Of a stretch of 64,000 nt of DNA, positions 44,475 through 55,137 are shown in pieces. Origin of the DNA: Nitrosomonas oligotropha. Lineage in GTDB: Bacteria > Pseudomonadota > Gammaproteobacteria > Burkholderiales > Nitrosomonadaceae. The stretch spans positions 62,001 to 126,000 of the forward strand of contig NZ_QRBZ01000002.1 of the NCBI RefSeq assembly GCF_009833085.1, given 5' to 3'. The stretch's first letter is position 1; every line of letters starts with the position of its first letter. The notes below the pieces were generated by a model, which worked only from the letters and a program-made list of their open reading frames with translations, did not search any database and was not told the DNA's origin. The position numbers were made by a program, and so were the translations under genes.

Positions 44475-47216
44475 ATGAAAACATTGTTGCTGGTTGACGG
44501 TTCATCGTATTTGTATCGCGCTTTTCATGCATTGCCAGACTTACGTAATCATAACAATGAACCGACCGGCGCAATTCATGGCGTGCTCAATATGTTGCGG
44601 CGCTTGCACAAGGATTACCAGGCCGATTATAGCGCGTGCGTGTTTGATGCAAAAGGTAAAACTTTCCGCGACGAACTGTATCCCGACTATAAAGCGCACC
44701 GGCCGCCGATGCCGCCGGATTTGGCGGCGCAGATCGAGCCCTTGCATGCCTGCATTCGCGCGATGGGATGGCCGATGCTGATCGTTGATGGCGTGGAAGC
44801 CGACGATGTCATCGGCACGTTGGCCAAACAAGCCGCCGCTGCCGGTATGCGCTGCATCATTTCGACTGGAGATAAGGATATTGCGCAACTGGTGAATGCG
44901 CAGGTGACATTGGTGAACACTATGAGCAATGAAGTGCTCGACGCAGCGAACGTGCAGGCTAAATTCGGCGTGCCGCCGGATCGCATGCTGGATTATTTGA
45001 TGCTGGTCGGCGATACGTCCGACAATGTGCCCGGTGTGCAAAAAGTGGGTCCTAAGACGGCGGTCAAATGGCTGGCGCAGTACGGATCGCTGGAAAATCT
45101 CATTGCGCATGCCGGTGAAATCAAAGGCTCGGTTGGTGACAATTTACGCCAGGCGCTGGCTTGGTTCGATACCTCGCGCCAGTTAATCACGATTAAATGC
45201 GATGTCGATTTGCCTGTGAGCATTACCGATCTTGCGCCGCAGCCGCAGGATACCGAGCGATTGGCCCAGCTGTATGAGCAGCTCGACATGAAATCGTCGT
45301 TGCGCGAGTTGCGCCAGCAGAGGATAGAGAGCCAATCCGGATCGGCCGCCGCTGGTGAAACGCTGGGTAACGCGATGAGCGACAGGAGCACTCCTGCTGC
45401 ACTGGATCGTCCCGTCACGTACCAAATGATTCTAACCGAAAGCGAGTTGGATGACTGGCTGACCCGGCTGGATACAGCGTCCTTGGTGTCGGTCGATAGT
45501 GAAACGACCAGCCTCAATCCGATGCAGGCAAAACTGGTGGGCATTTCGTTTTGCATTGAAAGCCATCATGCAGCGTATGTTCCGCTGACGCATAACTACG
45601 CCGGTGTCCCGCAACAGCTTGCGTTTGATACGGTATTGAATCGATTGAAGCCGTGGCTCGAGAATCCGGCCAAACCCAAGCTGGGGCAGAACTTGAAATA
45701 CGATAAGCATGTGTTTGCCAATCATGGCATTCAGTTGAATGGCATTGAGCATGACACGTTGCTGCAATCGTACGTGCTCGAATCGCACCGGCCGCACAAT
45801 ATGGATAGTCTGGCGTTGCGTCATCTGGATGTAAAAACCATCAGTTATGACGATGTGACCGGTAAAGGCGTGAATCGCATCGGGTTTGACGAAGTGGCGC
45901 TTGATATCGCCACGCAGTATGCCGCGGAAGACGCGGATATCACACTGCGCTTGCACCAAGCGCTGTATCCCGGCATTCAAAAGGATGAACGGCTAAATTA
46001 CATTTATCGCGACATCGAGATGCCGGTTCTGGATGTGTTGTTTGAAATCGAGCGTAATGGTGTGCTGCTGGATTATAAGCTGCTGCAAAAGCAGAGCCAC
46101 GAACTGGGCGAAAAATTGCAAACGTTGGAACAACAAGCGCATACGCTGGCAGGACAACCCTTCAATCTGAATTCGCCGAAGCAGATTCAGGAAATTTTGT
46201 TCACTCAACTCAAACTGCCGGTTATCAAAAAAACACCCACCGGCGTGCCTTCCACCGATGAAGATGTGCTGCAACAATTGGCGCTGGATTATCCATTACC
46301 CAAACTGTTGCTCGATTATCGGGGTCTGGCCAAACTGAAGTCGACTTATACCGACAAACTGCCATTGATGATGGATCGCAATACTGGCCGGGTGCATACC
46401 AATTATGCGCAGGCGGTTGCCGTGACCGGGCGTCTGGCGAGCTCGGATCCGAATTTGCAGAATATCCCGGTACGCACCAGCGAAGGCCGCAGAATCCGCG
46501 AGGCATTCATTGCACCGCGAGGTCACAAAATTGTTTCAGCGGATTATTCGCAAATCGAGTTACGCATCATGGCGCATATTTCCCAAGATGAAGGATTGCT
46601 CAAGGCATTCGCCGCCGGGGAAGATATTCATCGCGCAACGGCTGCGGAAATCCTGGGGATTCCGCTGGACCAAGTCGACCAGGAGCAACGCCGTTACGCC
46701 AAGGTGATTAATTTTGGTTTGATCTACGGCATGTCGGAATTTGGTTTGGCGTCTCAACTGGGCATTGAGCGCAGTGCCGCGCGCGCGTATATGGAGCGGT
46801 ATTTTGCCCGCTATCCAGGGGTGGAAAGTTATATGCGGCAAACGCGGGAAAAAGCGCGGCAACTCGGGTATGTGGAAACCGTGCTGGGACGCCGGTTATG
46901 GTTACCCGAAATCAATAACGCCAATGGAAACCGCCGCCAAGGCGCGGAGCGGGCTGCCATTAATGCGCCGATGCAAGGTACTGCCGCCGATATCATCAAG
47001 CTGGCGATGATCGCGGTGCGTAACTGGCTGCATCAAGCGCAATTGCGCAGCAAATTAATCATGCAAGTGCACGATGAGTTGGTTCTGGAAGTGCCGGACG
47101 ATGAAGTGGCGTTAGTCAAAAACACTTTACCGGAGTGTATGAGCAATGTGTTGCAGCTGGATGTGCCGCTGCTGATCGAAGTCGGTGTTGGGGATAATTG
47201 GGAGCAGGCACATTAA
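44475..47216 (+). CDS. polA: DNA polymerase I
   Basis: Repairs and fills DNA gaps and removes RNA primers. The 913-residue protein has three domains: 5'-3' exonuclease (LLLVDGSSYLYRAFHAL; EADDVIGTLA), 3'-5' exonuclease (VSVDSETTSL, NLKYDKHVF, YAAEDADITL), and the polymerase (ADYSQIELRIMAHIS, RRYAKVINFGLIYGMSEFG, MQVHDELVLEVP). The exonuclease residues D-x-E and Y-x3-D are kept, so proofreading is probably active. The stop overlaps a terminator hairpin. Confidence 0.98.
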   Translation: MKTLLLVDGSSYLYRAFHALPDLRNHNNEPTGAIHGVLNMLRRLHKDYQADYSACVFDAKGKTFRDELYPDYKAHRPPMPPDLAAQIEPLHACIRAMGWPMLIVDGVEADDVIGTLAKQAAAAGMRCIISTGDKDIAQLVNAQVTLVNTMSNEVLDAANVQAKFGVPPDRMLDYLMLVGDTSDNVPGVQKVGPKTAVKWLAQYGSLENLIAHAGEIKGSVGDNLRQALAWFDTSRQLITIKCDVDLPVSITDLAPQPQDTERLAQLYEQLDMKSSLRELRQQRIESQSGSAAAGETLGNAMSDRSTPAALDRPVTYQMILTESELDDWLTRLDTASLVSVDSETTSLNPMQAKLVGISFCIESHHAAYVPLTHNYAGVPQQLAFDTVLNRLKPWLENPAKPKLGQNLKYDKHVFANHGIQLNGIEHDTLLQSYVLESHRPHNMDSLALRHLDVKTISYDDVTGKGVNRIGFDEVALDIATQYAAEDADITLRLHQALYPGIQKDERLNYIYRDIEMPVLDVLFEIERNGVLLDYKLLQKQSHELGEKLQTLEQQAHTLAGQPFNLNSPKQIQEILFTQLKLPVIKKTPTGVPSTDEDVLQQLALDYPLPKLLLDYRGLAKLKSTYTDKLPLMMDRNTGRVHTNYAQAVAVTGRLASSDPNLQNIPVRTSEGRRIREAFIAPRGHKIVSADYSQIELRIMAHISQDEGLLKAFAAGEDIHRATAAEILGIPLDQVDQEQRRYAKVINFGLIYGMSEFGLASQLGIERSAARAYMERYFARYPGVESYMRQTREKARQLGYVETVLGRRLWLPEINNANGNRRQGAERAAINAPMQGTAADIIKLAMIAVRNWLHQAQLRSKLIMQVHDELVLEVPDDEVALVKNTLPECMSNVLQLDVPLLIEVGVGDNWEQAH

Positions 47217-47232
47217 ACTCACTGTGCCTGCT
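47203..47232. terminator. Bidirectional hairpin terminator between polA and rne
   Basis: A perfect 10-bp stem AGCAGGCACA / TGTGCCTGCT with a 10-base loop overlaps the polA stop codon (47214-47216) and lies 15 bases from the rne stop. It sits between convergent genes; no long T-tract follows. Confidence 0.65.
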
Positions 47233-47247
47233 GCTTGTTACAGGTGC

Positions 47248-49788
47248 TTATTCGCGTGTTTCAACTTGCATTAGCGGTTCGGTTTGTGGCGTTGCGGCTT
47301 TTCTAACCCTTCTGCGCGGTCTTTTAGGAACAATGACTTCTTCAGTCACCATTTCGACTTTTTCGGGCGGTGTTTCTATCATGATCAGACCGCTTTTGCT
47401 CAAATCCGGAAGCTCCTTGACGACACTGATTTCCGCTATTGGAGGTGTAACCGGCGGAGATTCCGCTGAAATCGTACTGCTTTGCACTGTTGGACCGGCC
47501 GCCGGCGCTCTTCTGCTGGATTGCTTTTTAGCAGCAGGAGGCGGTGAGTCTACGCTAGCAGGTATGGCTTCCGTTACTACTACCGCTGCCGCTATCGCCG
47601 GTTGCGGGCTGATTGGATATTCATCCTGTTGAACAGCATCGCCCGGTGCTTCATCCGCTGCAGTTTCACGGTTTTCCGCAGCGTTTCTCGCTTGTCCGTT
47701 TTGGTCGCGGTTCTTATTGCCACGATGCCGGCGGCTTCGTCTGCGTTCATCGGTTTTTGTACCGTTATCTTCAGCGCTTTCGGTTTCCACAGCCGGAATA
47801 TCGGTAATCCCAGCAGTTTCCTCAAAACCCTCGGCAACTGGCCGGACGATTCTTCTCGGATTGTTCCTTGGGGATTCCGCAGCTACCGGATTATATTGAG
47901 ATGATTGTCCGGATTCCGGATTGTTGAAATCCTGCGCCGCACCGGTTGAATCTGGCGCATCGCTTTGCTTCGCCGGTTTTTGCGCGGAAGCGTCTTTGCG
48001 CTCATTCCGGTTGCGTCCGCGGCGTCCGCGCGAGCGTCCGCGCTCCTGTTGTCTGGTTTTATCCATATCAACCGGCTTTTCTTCAAGATCAACCCTTGTT
48101 TCTTCACTATGCGCGGGCTTAAACCAGCTGAAAAATTTATCCAGCAGCGAGGTATCGCGTGATTTATCTTCGCGGATTGGCGCCGGTTGAGCGGGTGTTA
48201 TGCCTTGAACAGCGGCTTGAGGGCGGGTGGGTTTGTTTCTTTGCTCGGAAATGACCAGGTTGTTTTCCTCGGTATTTTTTTCGACCAGTTTATAACTCGC
48301 TATGGATTCGTTTGCTTTGCCGTCTTCGTGGCGTATTCGGGTGATATTGTAAGTGGGAGTTTCAATATGGATATTGGGTATGAGGACGATACTAATACGC
48401 TGTCGTACTTCAATATCATAAATTTCCGCTCGCTTCTCATTTAGAAGGTAAGTGGCCACATCCACCGGAAGCTGAACGTGCAGTGCACTGGTGTTTTCTT
48501 TCATGGCTTCTTCCTGGATGATTCTCAGCACATGCAATGCCGAAGAATCGGTTCCGCGGATAAACCCGGTGCCTTGGCAGCGTGTGCACGGAATATAATT
48601 GCTTTCACCCAGGGAAGGGCGCAGTCGTTGCCGTGATAACTCCAGCAGACCGAAACGCGATATTTTTCCAACTTGAATGCGCGCACGGTCTTGCCGCAAC
48701 GCTTCGTGCAATCTGGCTTCAACTTCACGCTGATTGCGCTGCACATCCATGTCGATAAAATCGATGACGATCAGTCCGCCCAAGTCGCGCAAGCGCAATT
48801 GCCGTGCGATTTCATCGGCGGCTTCGAGATTGGTGTTTAAAGCGGTATGTTCAATATCCAATCCACGGATAGCACGTGCAGAGTTGACGTCAACGGATAC
48901 CAATGCCTCGGTGTGATCGATCACAATTGCGCCGCCGGAAGGAAGCGTAACTTGCCTGGAATAGGCCGTTTCTATCTGATGTTCGATCTGAAAGCGTGAA
49001 AAAAGCGGAACATCGTCGTGATAAAACTTCAACCGGTCGACATTGGCGGGCATGACATGCGCCATGAACTGGCTGGCTTGTTCATAGATATCGCGGCTGT
49101 CGATTAAGATTTCACCGATTTCCTGACTGAAATAGTCGCGGATCGCGCGAATAACCAAGCTGCTTTCCTGATAGATCAGAAAAACACCATCCTGGTGATT
49201 GGCCGCTTCTTCAATTGCATACCAGAGCTGTGTCAGGTAATTCAAATCCCATTGCAATTCTTCGGTGCTGCGGCCGATTCCGGCAGTTCTGGCAATAATG
49301 CTCATTCCCTCAGGCACTTGGAGTTGCGCAATCACTTCGCGTAAATCGTTGCGCTCTTCGCCGGTAATGCGGCGTGATACGCCCCCGCTATTGGGATTGT
49401 TGGGTATTAAAACCAGATAGCGGCCAGCCAGCGAGATGTAGGTTGTTAGCGCGGCGCCTTTTGTGCCACGTTCATCCTTATCGACTTGTACGATTAATTC
49501 CTGGCCTTCTTGCAATAGGTCCTGAATGCGGCCATTGGCGGCGCCATTTTCGGCAAGGCAGGAGGAGGCTATTTCTTTGAAGGGTAAAAAACCGTGACGT
49601 TCGCAGCCATAATCTACAAATGCGGCTTCTAGACTGGGTTCTATTCGTGTGATGACAGCTTTGTAGATATTGCTTTTACGTTGTTCCTTGCTGATTGATT
49701 CAATGTCAAGGTCGATCAGTGTCTGACCATTGACGATTGCAACTCGCAACTCTTCAGGTTGGGTCGCATTAAATAACATTCGTTTCAT
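47248..49788 (-). CDS. rne: Ribonuclease E
   Basis: RNase E cuts mRNA and rRNA precursors at the core of RNA decay. The 846-residue protein has an S1 domain (about residues 35-120), a catalytic DNase-I-like part with [10 protein letters not shown] and [12 protein letters not shown], and the zinc-link CTRC near residue 403. The C-terminal 350 residues are low-complexity, Arg-rich ([15 protein letters not shown]) and Pro/Ala-rich, the usual unstructured scaffold that binds partners. It starts opposite rluC with a 377-base AT-rich gap, as in E. coli where this leader carries autoregulation. Confidence 0.96.
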   Translation of the reverse strand: MKRMLFNATQPEELRVAIVNGQTLIDLDIESISKEQRKSNIYKAVITRIEPSLEAAFVDYGCERHGFLPFKEIASSCLAENGAANGRIQDLLQEGQELIVQVDKDERGTKGAALTTYISLAGRYLVLIPNNPNSGGVSRRITGEERNDLREVIAQLQVPEGMSIIARTAGIGRSTEELQWDLNYLTQLWYAIEEAANHQDGVFLIYQESSLVIRAIRDYFSQEIGEILIDSRDIYEQASQFMAHVMPANVDRLKFYHDDVPLFSRFQIEHQIETAYSRQVTLPSGGAIVIDHTEALVSVDVNSARAIRGLDIEHTALNTNLEAADEIARQLRLRDLGGLIVIDFIDMDVQRNQREVEARLHEALRQDRARIQVGKISRFGLLELSRQRLRPSLGESNYIPCTRCQGTGFIRGTDSSALHVLRIIQEEAMKENTSALHVQLPVDVATYLLNEKRAEIYDIEVRQRISIVLIPNIHIETPTYNITRIRHEDGKANESIASYKLVEKNTEENNLVISEQRNKPTRPQAAVQGITPAQPAPIREDKSRDTSLLDKFFSWFKPAHSEETRVDLEEKPVDMDKTRQQERGRSRGRRGRNRNERKDASAQKPAKQSDAPDSTGAAQDFNNPESGQSSQYNPVAAESPRNNPRRIVRPVAEGFEETAGITDIPAVETESAEDNGTKTDERRRSRRHRGNKNRDQNGQARNAAENRETAADEAPGDAVQQDEYPISPQPAIAAAVVVTEAIPASVDSPPPAAKKQSSRRAPAAGPTVQSSTISAESPPVTPPIAEISVVKELPDLSKSGLIMIETPPEKVEMVTEEVIVPKRPRRRVRKAATPQTEPLMQVETRE

Positions 49789-50165
49789 TTACAAGCCTTA
49801 CGTGTTCTATTTATAAATACACTATCCGCAATTTCTTCGGTTAGATTTTTTTGGTATGCGTAGTTGTAATGACGAGGCTTTGATTTAATTATTTTATTAT
49901 TATATTTCAATATCTTATTTTTGTTGGTGAAATTCTTTTCGTGTCGAAATCATTAAAGCTCGCCCATGCTCTACTTAGCAGGTTTTATTGTCCTCGTTTA
50001 AGGTAACAGATTTTACATAAAGTTCCAAATAGAACTTTGTTTTATGTCAATATTATTATTAACACTGCTGGTAGTGAGTATAGCCGGTAATTTTACAGCA
50101 ACAACTTTAAAAAGAAATAAGTAAAATCTTTAAATATCTGTCAGAAATCTGCATCTCTTTTATCA
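49789..50165. promoter_or_regulatory. Long AT-rich leader region between rne and rluC
   Basis: No gene is seen in 377 bases between divergent rne and rluC. It contains a hairpin AAAGTTC-CAAATA-GAACTTT (50019-50038) whose outer sequences ACATAA and TTATGT can extend the stem. The layout matches the rne-rluC gap of E. coli, where the rne 5' leader lets RNase E control its own mRNA. Similar regulation here is inference. Confidence 0.4.
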
Positions 50166-51191
50166 ATGACTGAAATAATCCCACATGTGGCAATGAATAC
50201 CCAATCCTCTATATCAATCGTCAAAGAATGCATAGGAGAAGAAGAAAACGATCAGCGGATTGATAATTTCTTATTCAAGCGTTTTAGGAATGTACCGAAA
50301 AGTCATATCTATCAATTGGTAAGAAGTGGTCAGGTGCGTGTAAACGGAAAACGGATAGATGCCAGTTATCGCTTGCAATCGGGCGATATGGTGCGGATTC
50401 CGCCGGTCAAGACTACTGAAAAGAATGTGGTCAAGCCGATTGCACCGGTCAATCTTTTTAACTTTACCGTTTTGTACGAAGATGATGCATTACTGGTGAT
50501 CGATAAACCGAGCGGCATGGCGGTCCACGGCGGCAGCGGTATCAGTTTCGGTGTCATCGAACAATTGCGCGCGCAGCATCCAACCTGGAAATTTCTCGAA
50601 CTGGCGCACCGCTTGGATAGGGAGACATCCGGCGTGCTTTTGCTGGCCAAGAAACGAAGCGCGCTGGTTGATCTGCACCGGCAGATTCGTGACGGTTTGA
50701 TGGAAAAGCATTACCGGGTGATGGTCAAAGGGGAGTGGCGAAACGCCAAGCAGCATATCAAATTGGCGCTCGACAAATATGTAACAATAACCGGTGAGCG
50801 TCGTGTGATGGTCGCCAGCGGAACTCACAAAGACAGCAAGCCGATGCAGGCGCATACAATACTCACACTGCAAAAGTCCTGGAAAAATTTCAGCTTGCTC
50901 GATGCGGAGATAAAAACCGGGCGGACACACCAAATTCGCGTCCATTTGTCGCATCTCGGGTTTCCCATCGCCGGTGACGATAAGTACGGCGATTTTGAAA
51001 TGAACAAGCAACTGGCTAAAGCCAGCGGGCGGAATAAGCTGGTGCGCATGTTTCTGCACGCGCACACGCTGCGTATCACACACCCGGTTTCAGGCGTGCG
51101 CATGCAGTTGCAATCGCCGCTGTCGATGGATTTGCAGAGATTTATCGAAGGTCTGGAGCATGCGCAAGCGTTGCACGCGCGCGAATCTTAA
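50166..51191 (+). CDS. rluC: 23S rRNA pseudouridine synthase RluC
   Basis: RluC makes pseudouridines at three positions in 23S rRNA. The 341-residue protein has an N-terminal S4 RNA-binding domain (about residues 30-90, QRIDNFLFKRFRNVPKSHIY) and the RluA-family catalytic domain with HRLDRETSGVLLLAK, where the Asp is the catalytic residue, and KTGRTHQIRVHLSHLG. The start at 50166 versus 50193 is uncertain. It is paired with divergent rne. Confidence 0.95.
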   Translation: MTEIIPHVAMNTQSSISIVKECIGEEENDQRIDNFLFKRFRNVPKSHIYQLVRSGQVRVNGKRIDASYRLQSGDMVRIPPVKTTEKNVVKPIAPVNLFNFTVLYEDDALLVIDKPSGMAVHGGSGISFGVIEQLRAQHPTWKFLELAHRLDRETSGVLLLAKKRSALVDLHRQIRDGLMEKHYRVMVKGEWRNAKQHIKLALDKYVTITGERRVMVASGTHKDSKPMQAHTILTLQKSWKNFSLLDAEIKTGRTHQIRVHLSHLGFPIAGDDKYGDFEMNKQLAKASGRNKLVRMFLHAHTLRITHPVSGVRMQLQSPLSMDLQRFIEGLEHAQALHARES

Positions 51192-51228
51192 TTGAATGTG
51201 GCTAAGTGCTATAATTGCAATTGCGCGG

Positions 51229-51876
51229 CTAGTTTCCCGCCGGGGTAGTGGCAACTCGTTTAGTTTTAAACATGGTGTATAAAACTTCCCAAATATTTTC
51301 TACAATCTTTTTCTGCGCAACTTCGTTCGGGTGTATGCCATCGGCCTGAAAATATTCGTGTTTATCGCCAAAACCGGCTAATAGAAATGGTACTAACTTG
51401 ACTTGATAATTTTCGGCGAGTTGCGGAAAAATAGCCTGGAACTTTTGTGTATATGTCATGCCATAATTGGGCGGCAGTTGCATTCCAGCCAGTAAGACCA
51501 AAGTGTTGCGCTGTTGACATGCTTCAATGATCGCCGCCAGATTGTTATAGATGGATTTAATCGCCGCGCCGCGTAATCCATCGTTTGCGCCGAGCTCAAG
51601 GATAATGATCTCAGGGTGATGTTTCTCAAGGGTCTGTTGAATCCGGTTACGGCCACCCAGCGTGGTTTCACCGCTGATACTGGCGTTGACGATTTGATAA
51701 TCGGCAAATTCGGATTGTAACCGTTGCGTAAGCAATGCAACCCAGCCGGCTTCTCTCGCTATGCCGTAATTGGCGGACAGACTATCGCCAAAAACCAACA
51801 CTGTTTTGCTGGACGCAATAGCGGGAGCGGCGAAAGTAAAAACAAGAATCAGAATAATCAGGAAATTTTTTTTCAT
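51229..51876 (-). CDS. tesA: SGNH-hydrolase: thioesterase I / arylesterase
   Basis: A 215-residue periplasmic hydrolase. It has a signal peptide (MKKNFLIILILVFTFAAPA), the GDSLSANYG block with the nucleophile Ser, the ELGANDGL block, and DGIHPN with the catalytic Asp and His. Family enzymes hydrolyse acyl-CoA, arylesters or lysophospholipids. The start codon at 51874-51876 overlaps that of the divergent ybbA within the four bases CATG, so neither gene has its own intergenic promoter. Confidence 0.93.
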   Translation of the reverse strand: MKKNFLIILILVFTFAAPAIASSKTVLVFGDSLSANYGIAREAGWVALLTQRLQSEFADYQIVNASISGETTLGGRNRIQQTLEKHHPEIIILELGANDGLRGAAIKSIYNNLAAIIEACQQRNTLVLLAGMQLPPNYGMTYTQKFQAIFPQLAENYQVKLVPFLLAGFGDKHEYFQADGIHPNEVAQKKIVENIWEVLYTMFKTKRVATTPAGN

Positions 51877-52561
51877 GTCAGATAATCGTGTTAATCAACC
51901 CATTCTTTGGACGCAGGCGCTCACCAAACAAGTGAATACCGGCGATCAGCAATTGACTATCTTGCAGGATATCGAACTGCAAGTAAATCCTGGTGAAGCG
52001 GTTGCAATTATAGGCTCATCCGGTTCCGGTAAATCGACTTTATTAGGGCTTCTGGCTGGATTGGATTTGCCGACTTCCGGGAAAGTTCATCTGGATGCCG
52101 TGGATATTTTTTCGTTGGATGAAGATAGCCGGGCGGCATTGCGCGGCAGGATTCTTGGCTTTGTGTTTCAATCATTCCAGCTGTTGCCTGCGTTGACCGC
52201 GATGGAAAACGTCATGCTGCCGCTGGAACTTGCCGCCAGCGGCAATGCGGAAGCCACCGCGCGAAGATTACTGGAGCGTGTCGGATTGGGTCAGCGCCTG
52301 CATCATTATCCCAAACAGTTATCCGGCGGCGAACAGCAACGTGTTGCGATTGCGCGTGCGTTTGCAACCGATCCCAAGTTGTTATTGGCAGATGAACCTA
52401 CCGGCAATCTCGATTCGGCTACCGGTGTGCAAATCATCGACTTGATGTTTGAACTCAATCGCGAGCATGGCACGACCCTGGTGCTGGTCACGCATGATGA
52501 ATCCTTGTCGCGCCGTTGCGCGCGCCAGATCCGCTTGGCGGACGGGCGATTGGTGCGGTAG
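51875..52561 (+). CDS. ybbA: ABC transporter ATP-binding protein (YbbA)
   Basis: A 228-residue ATPase of the MacB/LolD class. Walker A is GSSGSGKSTLLG, the signature LSGGEQQRVAIARAF and Walker B LLLADEPTGNLDS. The start at 51875 is chosen over 51770, which lies inside tesA, since AGGAA at 51860 and the normal length support it. It forms an operon with the permease ybbP and is divergent from tesA, as in many proteobacteria. The transported substrate is not known with certainty. Confidence 0.93.
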   Translation: MSDNRVNQPILWTQALTKQVNTGDQQLTILQDIELQVNPGEAVAIIGSSGSGKSTLLGLLAGLDLPTSGKVHLDAVDIFSLDEDSRAALRGRILGFVFQSFQLLPALTAMENVMLPLELAASGNAEATARRLLERVGLGQRLHHYPKQLSGGEQQRVAIARAFATDPKLLLADEPTGNLDSATGVQIIDLMFELNREHGTTLVLVTHDESLSRRCARQIRLADGRLVR

Positions 52562-52622
52562 TTGCAAAAACGGAGCAGCGCGGCTATTTATTCTCTATTT
52601 CTTCACCAAGGTCCTTATTTTC

Positions 52623-55133
52623 ATGAATCATTTTAAGCTGTCTTTACGCATGCTACTCCGCGATTGGCGCGCGGGTGAGCTCAACGTTTTGCTGCTGGCT
52701 CTGATCATCGCCGTCAGTGGCATTGCCACGGTCGGCTTTTTTGCCGACCGGGTGGAATCGGCCCTGGCGCGTGAAAGCAATCAATTACTGGGCGCGGATT
52801 TGCTGGTTATTTCGAGCCAGCCGCTCCCCGAGCAATACGCCGATGAAGCTCAGCGGCTCGGTTTATCCGTTTCATCGCTGACCAAACTTGCCAGCATGAT
52901 CTCCAATGGGGATAGCAATCTGCTAACTGAGATTAAGTCGGTTACGGAAGGCTATCCGTTACGCGGACATGTGCATTTGGCCAATCAGTCATCGCAAGCC
53001 TCCGCTACGGAAGCGGAAATCCGCGCAGCCGATGGAATTCCGCAGCCGGGCGCCATCTGGGTCGATGAAAAAGCCATGACCCGGTTGGATCTTAAGATCG
53101 GCGATGTGGTCGATGTCGGTGTTACTCAATTGACGGTCACCGAGATGGTGGTGCGCGAACCGGATCATTCGGTGGGATTCATCAACATGGGGCCGCGCGC
53201 CATCATTAACGCGGCCGATCTGGAAAAAACCGGTTTGATACAAGAAGGCAGCCGTGTCTCCTATCAATTGCTGATCGCGGGCGAACCGCATGCGGTGCAG
53301 CAATTCCGTGATTGGGCAAAACCTCAACTGACCAAAGCGCAAAGAATGGAAGGTATCCGCGATGCGCGTCCGGAAATTAAAGCCGCGCTGGAGCGTTCGG
53401 AAAAATTTCTCAGCCTGGCAGCACTGGCCAGCGTGGTGCTGGCCGCCGCTGCAATCGCCTTGGCCGTGCGCCGTTTTACCCAACGCCATCTGGACGGCTG
53501 TGCCGTGATGCGCAGCCTGGGGGCCAGCCAGCGCCAGCTGTTTTATATGTATGTCTATTATTTCGTTGCGCTGGGGGTGATCGCCAGCAGCATTGGCTGT
53601 TTGCTCGGTTTTGCCGCGCAGCAAATTTTGACGCATTGGCTGACCGGCCTCGTGGAAACCGAATTACCGTGGCCAAATTGGCTGCCGGCGGTGCAAGGTC
53701 TGCTGGTGGGGCTGGTGTTGCTGCTCGGGTTTGCCTTGCCGCCCGTGCTCAATTTACGCAGTGTTCCGGCATTGCGTGTGCTGCGCCGGGATATCGGATT
53801 GTCCAATGCGCATAGCATTGCGGGCTATTTACTGGGATTGGCGGCTTTATCCCTGCTGTTTATTTGGAAAGCCCAGGATCTGAAGCTGGGGCTCTATATC
53901 GTAACCGGATTCATTTCAGCCATCGCCATTTTCGGCGGTCTCGGCTGGCTGCTGATCCGTGTGCTGGCAGGATTGCGGCATCAAGCAGGCGGCGCTTGGC
54001 GCTATGGCCTGGCCAGTATCCGCCGCCGCGCGGTTTCCAGTGTTTTGCAGGCAGTGGCGCTGGGTTTGGGCTTGATGGCTTTATTGGTGCTGACTTTGAT
54101 CCAGGATGACCTGATCGATGATTGGCACACCAGCTTGCCGCCGGATGCGCCGAATCATTTTCTGGTGAATATCCAGGCGGATCAACTGCAACCGTTGCAG
54201 GAATTTTTTCAGCAGCATGAGCTGGAACCGCCACGGATGTATCCGATGGTTCGCGGCCGTTTGATCAAAATTAACGGCAAGGAAGTATCCGCGGAGGATT
54301 ATGCCGATGATTTGCATGCGGAGAGGCATGTCCGGCGCGAATTCAATTTAACCTGGGCCGATGAATTGGGAGCGGATAACGAAGTAGTGCAGGGCGCCTG
54401 GTGGGATCACGGTACACAGAAAGCGGAATTGTCGATCGAAGAAGGTATCGCCAAAACCATTCGCGTCAAACTGGGCGATGAGCTGACCTACGATATTGCA
54501 GGCAGTCATTTTTCCGCCAAAATCACCAGCATGCGGAAAATCGATTGGGATACTTTCCGCGTCAACTTTTTTGTCGTTGTGCCTCCCGGTTTGCTGGAAA
54601 ATTACCCGGCCAGTTACATTACCAGTTTCTATGTGCCGCCAACGGAAATTCATCGTGTTCATGAATTGGTTAAGGCATTTCCGAATATTTTGGTGGTCGA
54701 TGTGGCGACGGTGATCGGTCAAGTGCAGCAGATGATCCAGCAGGTTTCGCAAGCGATCGAATTTGTGTTTTTATTTACGCTGCTGGCTGGTTTTGCCGTA
54801 CTGTACGCCGCGATAGCCGCAACGCAGGATGAGCGCATCTACGAAGCGGCTATTTTTCGGGCATTGGGCGCGCGGCGTGAGCAATTGTCGCGCGCCTGGG
54901 CCGCGGAGTTTGTGATCCTGGGCGGACTATCCGGATTATTCGCATCGGCGGGCGCCAGCGCGCTAGGGTATGTGATCGGCAAGCATGTGCTGCATCTCAA
55001 TTACACGTTTAATCCGTGGATCTGGGCGGTGGGTGTGTCCATCGGCGTGATTGGTGTGTTGATCGCCGGTTTGCTGGGCACGCGCTCGGCGCTATCGAGT
55101 CCGCCATTGTTGACGTTACGTAAGATCGGATAA
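52623..55133 (+). CDS. ybbP: ABC transporter permease, FtsX-like (YbbP)
   Basis: An 836-residue permease with an N-terminal membrane segment (LLLALIIAVSGIATVGFFADR), a periplasmic domain, two FtsX-like membrane blocks (middle and C-terminal), and a long second soluble domain between them. The start at 52623 (MNHFKLSLRMLLRDWRAGEL) is preferred; an earlier in-frame ATG lies inside ybbA. It follows ybbA by 61 bases and precedes hemW by 4 bases. It works with YbbA in a class of mechanotransmitting transporters rather than simple importers. Confidence 0.92.
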   Translation: MNHFKLSLRMLLRDWRAGELNVLLLALIIAVSGIATVGFFADRVESALARESNQLLGADLLVISSQPLPEQYADEAQRLGLSVSSLTKLASMISNGDSNLLTEIKSVTEGYPLRGHVHLANQSSQASATEAEIRAADGIPQPGAIWVDEKAMTRLDLKIGDVVDVGVTQLTVTEMVVREPDHSVGFINMGPRAIINAADLEKTGLIQEGSRVSYQLLIAGEPHAVQQFRDWAKPQLTKAQRMEGIRDARPEIKAALERSEKFLSLAALASVVLAAAAIALAVRRFTQRHLDGCAVMRSLGASQRQLFYMYVYYFVALGVIASSIGCLLGFAAQQILTHWLTGLVETELPWPNWLPAVQGLLVGLVLLLGFALPPVLNLRSVPALRVLRRDIGLSNAHSIAGYLLGLAALSLLFIWKAQDLKLGLYIVTGFISAIAIFGGLGWLLIRVLAGLRHQAGGAWRYGLASIRRRAVSSVLQAVALGLGLMALLVLTLIQDDLIDDWHTSLPPDAPNHFLVNIQADQLQPLQEFFQQHELEPPRMYPMVRGRLIKINGKEVSAEDYADDLHAERHVRREFNLTWADELGADNEVVQGAWWDHGTQKAELSIEEGIAKTIRVKLGDELTYDIAGSHFSAKITSMRKIDWDTFRVNFFVVVPPGLLENYPASYITSFYVPPTEIHRVHELVKAFPNILVVDVATVIGQVQQMIQQVSQAIEFVFLFTLLAGFAVLYAAIAATQDERIYEAAIFRALGARREQLSRAWAAEFVILGGLSGLFASAGASALGYVIGKHVLHLNYTFNPWIWAVGVSIGVIGVLIAGLLGTRSALSSPPLLTLRKIG

Positions 55134-55137
55134 ATCG

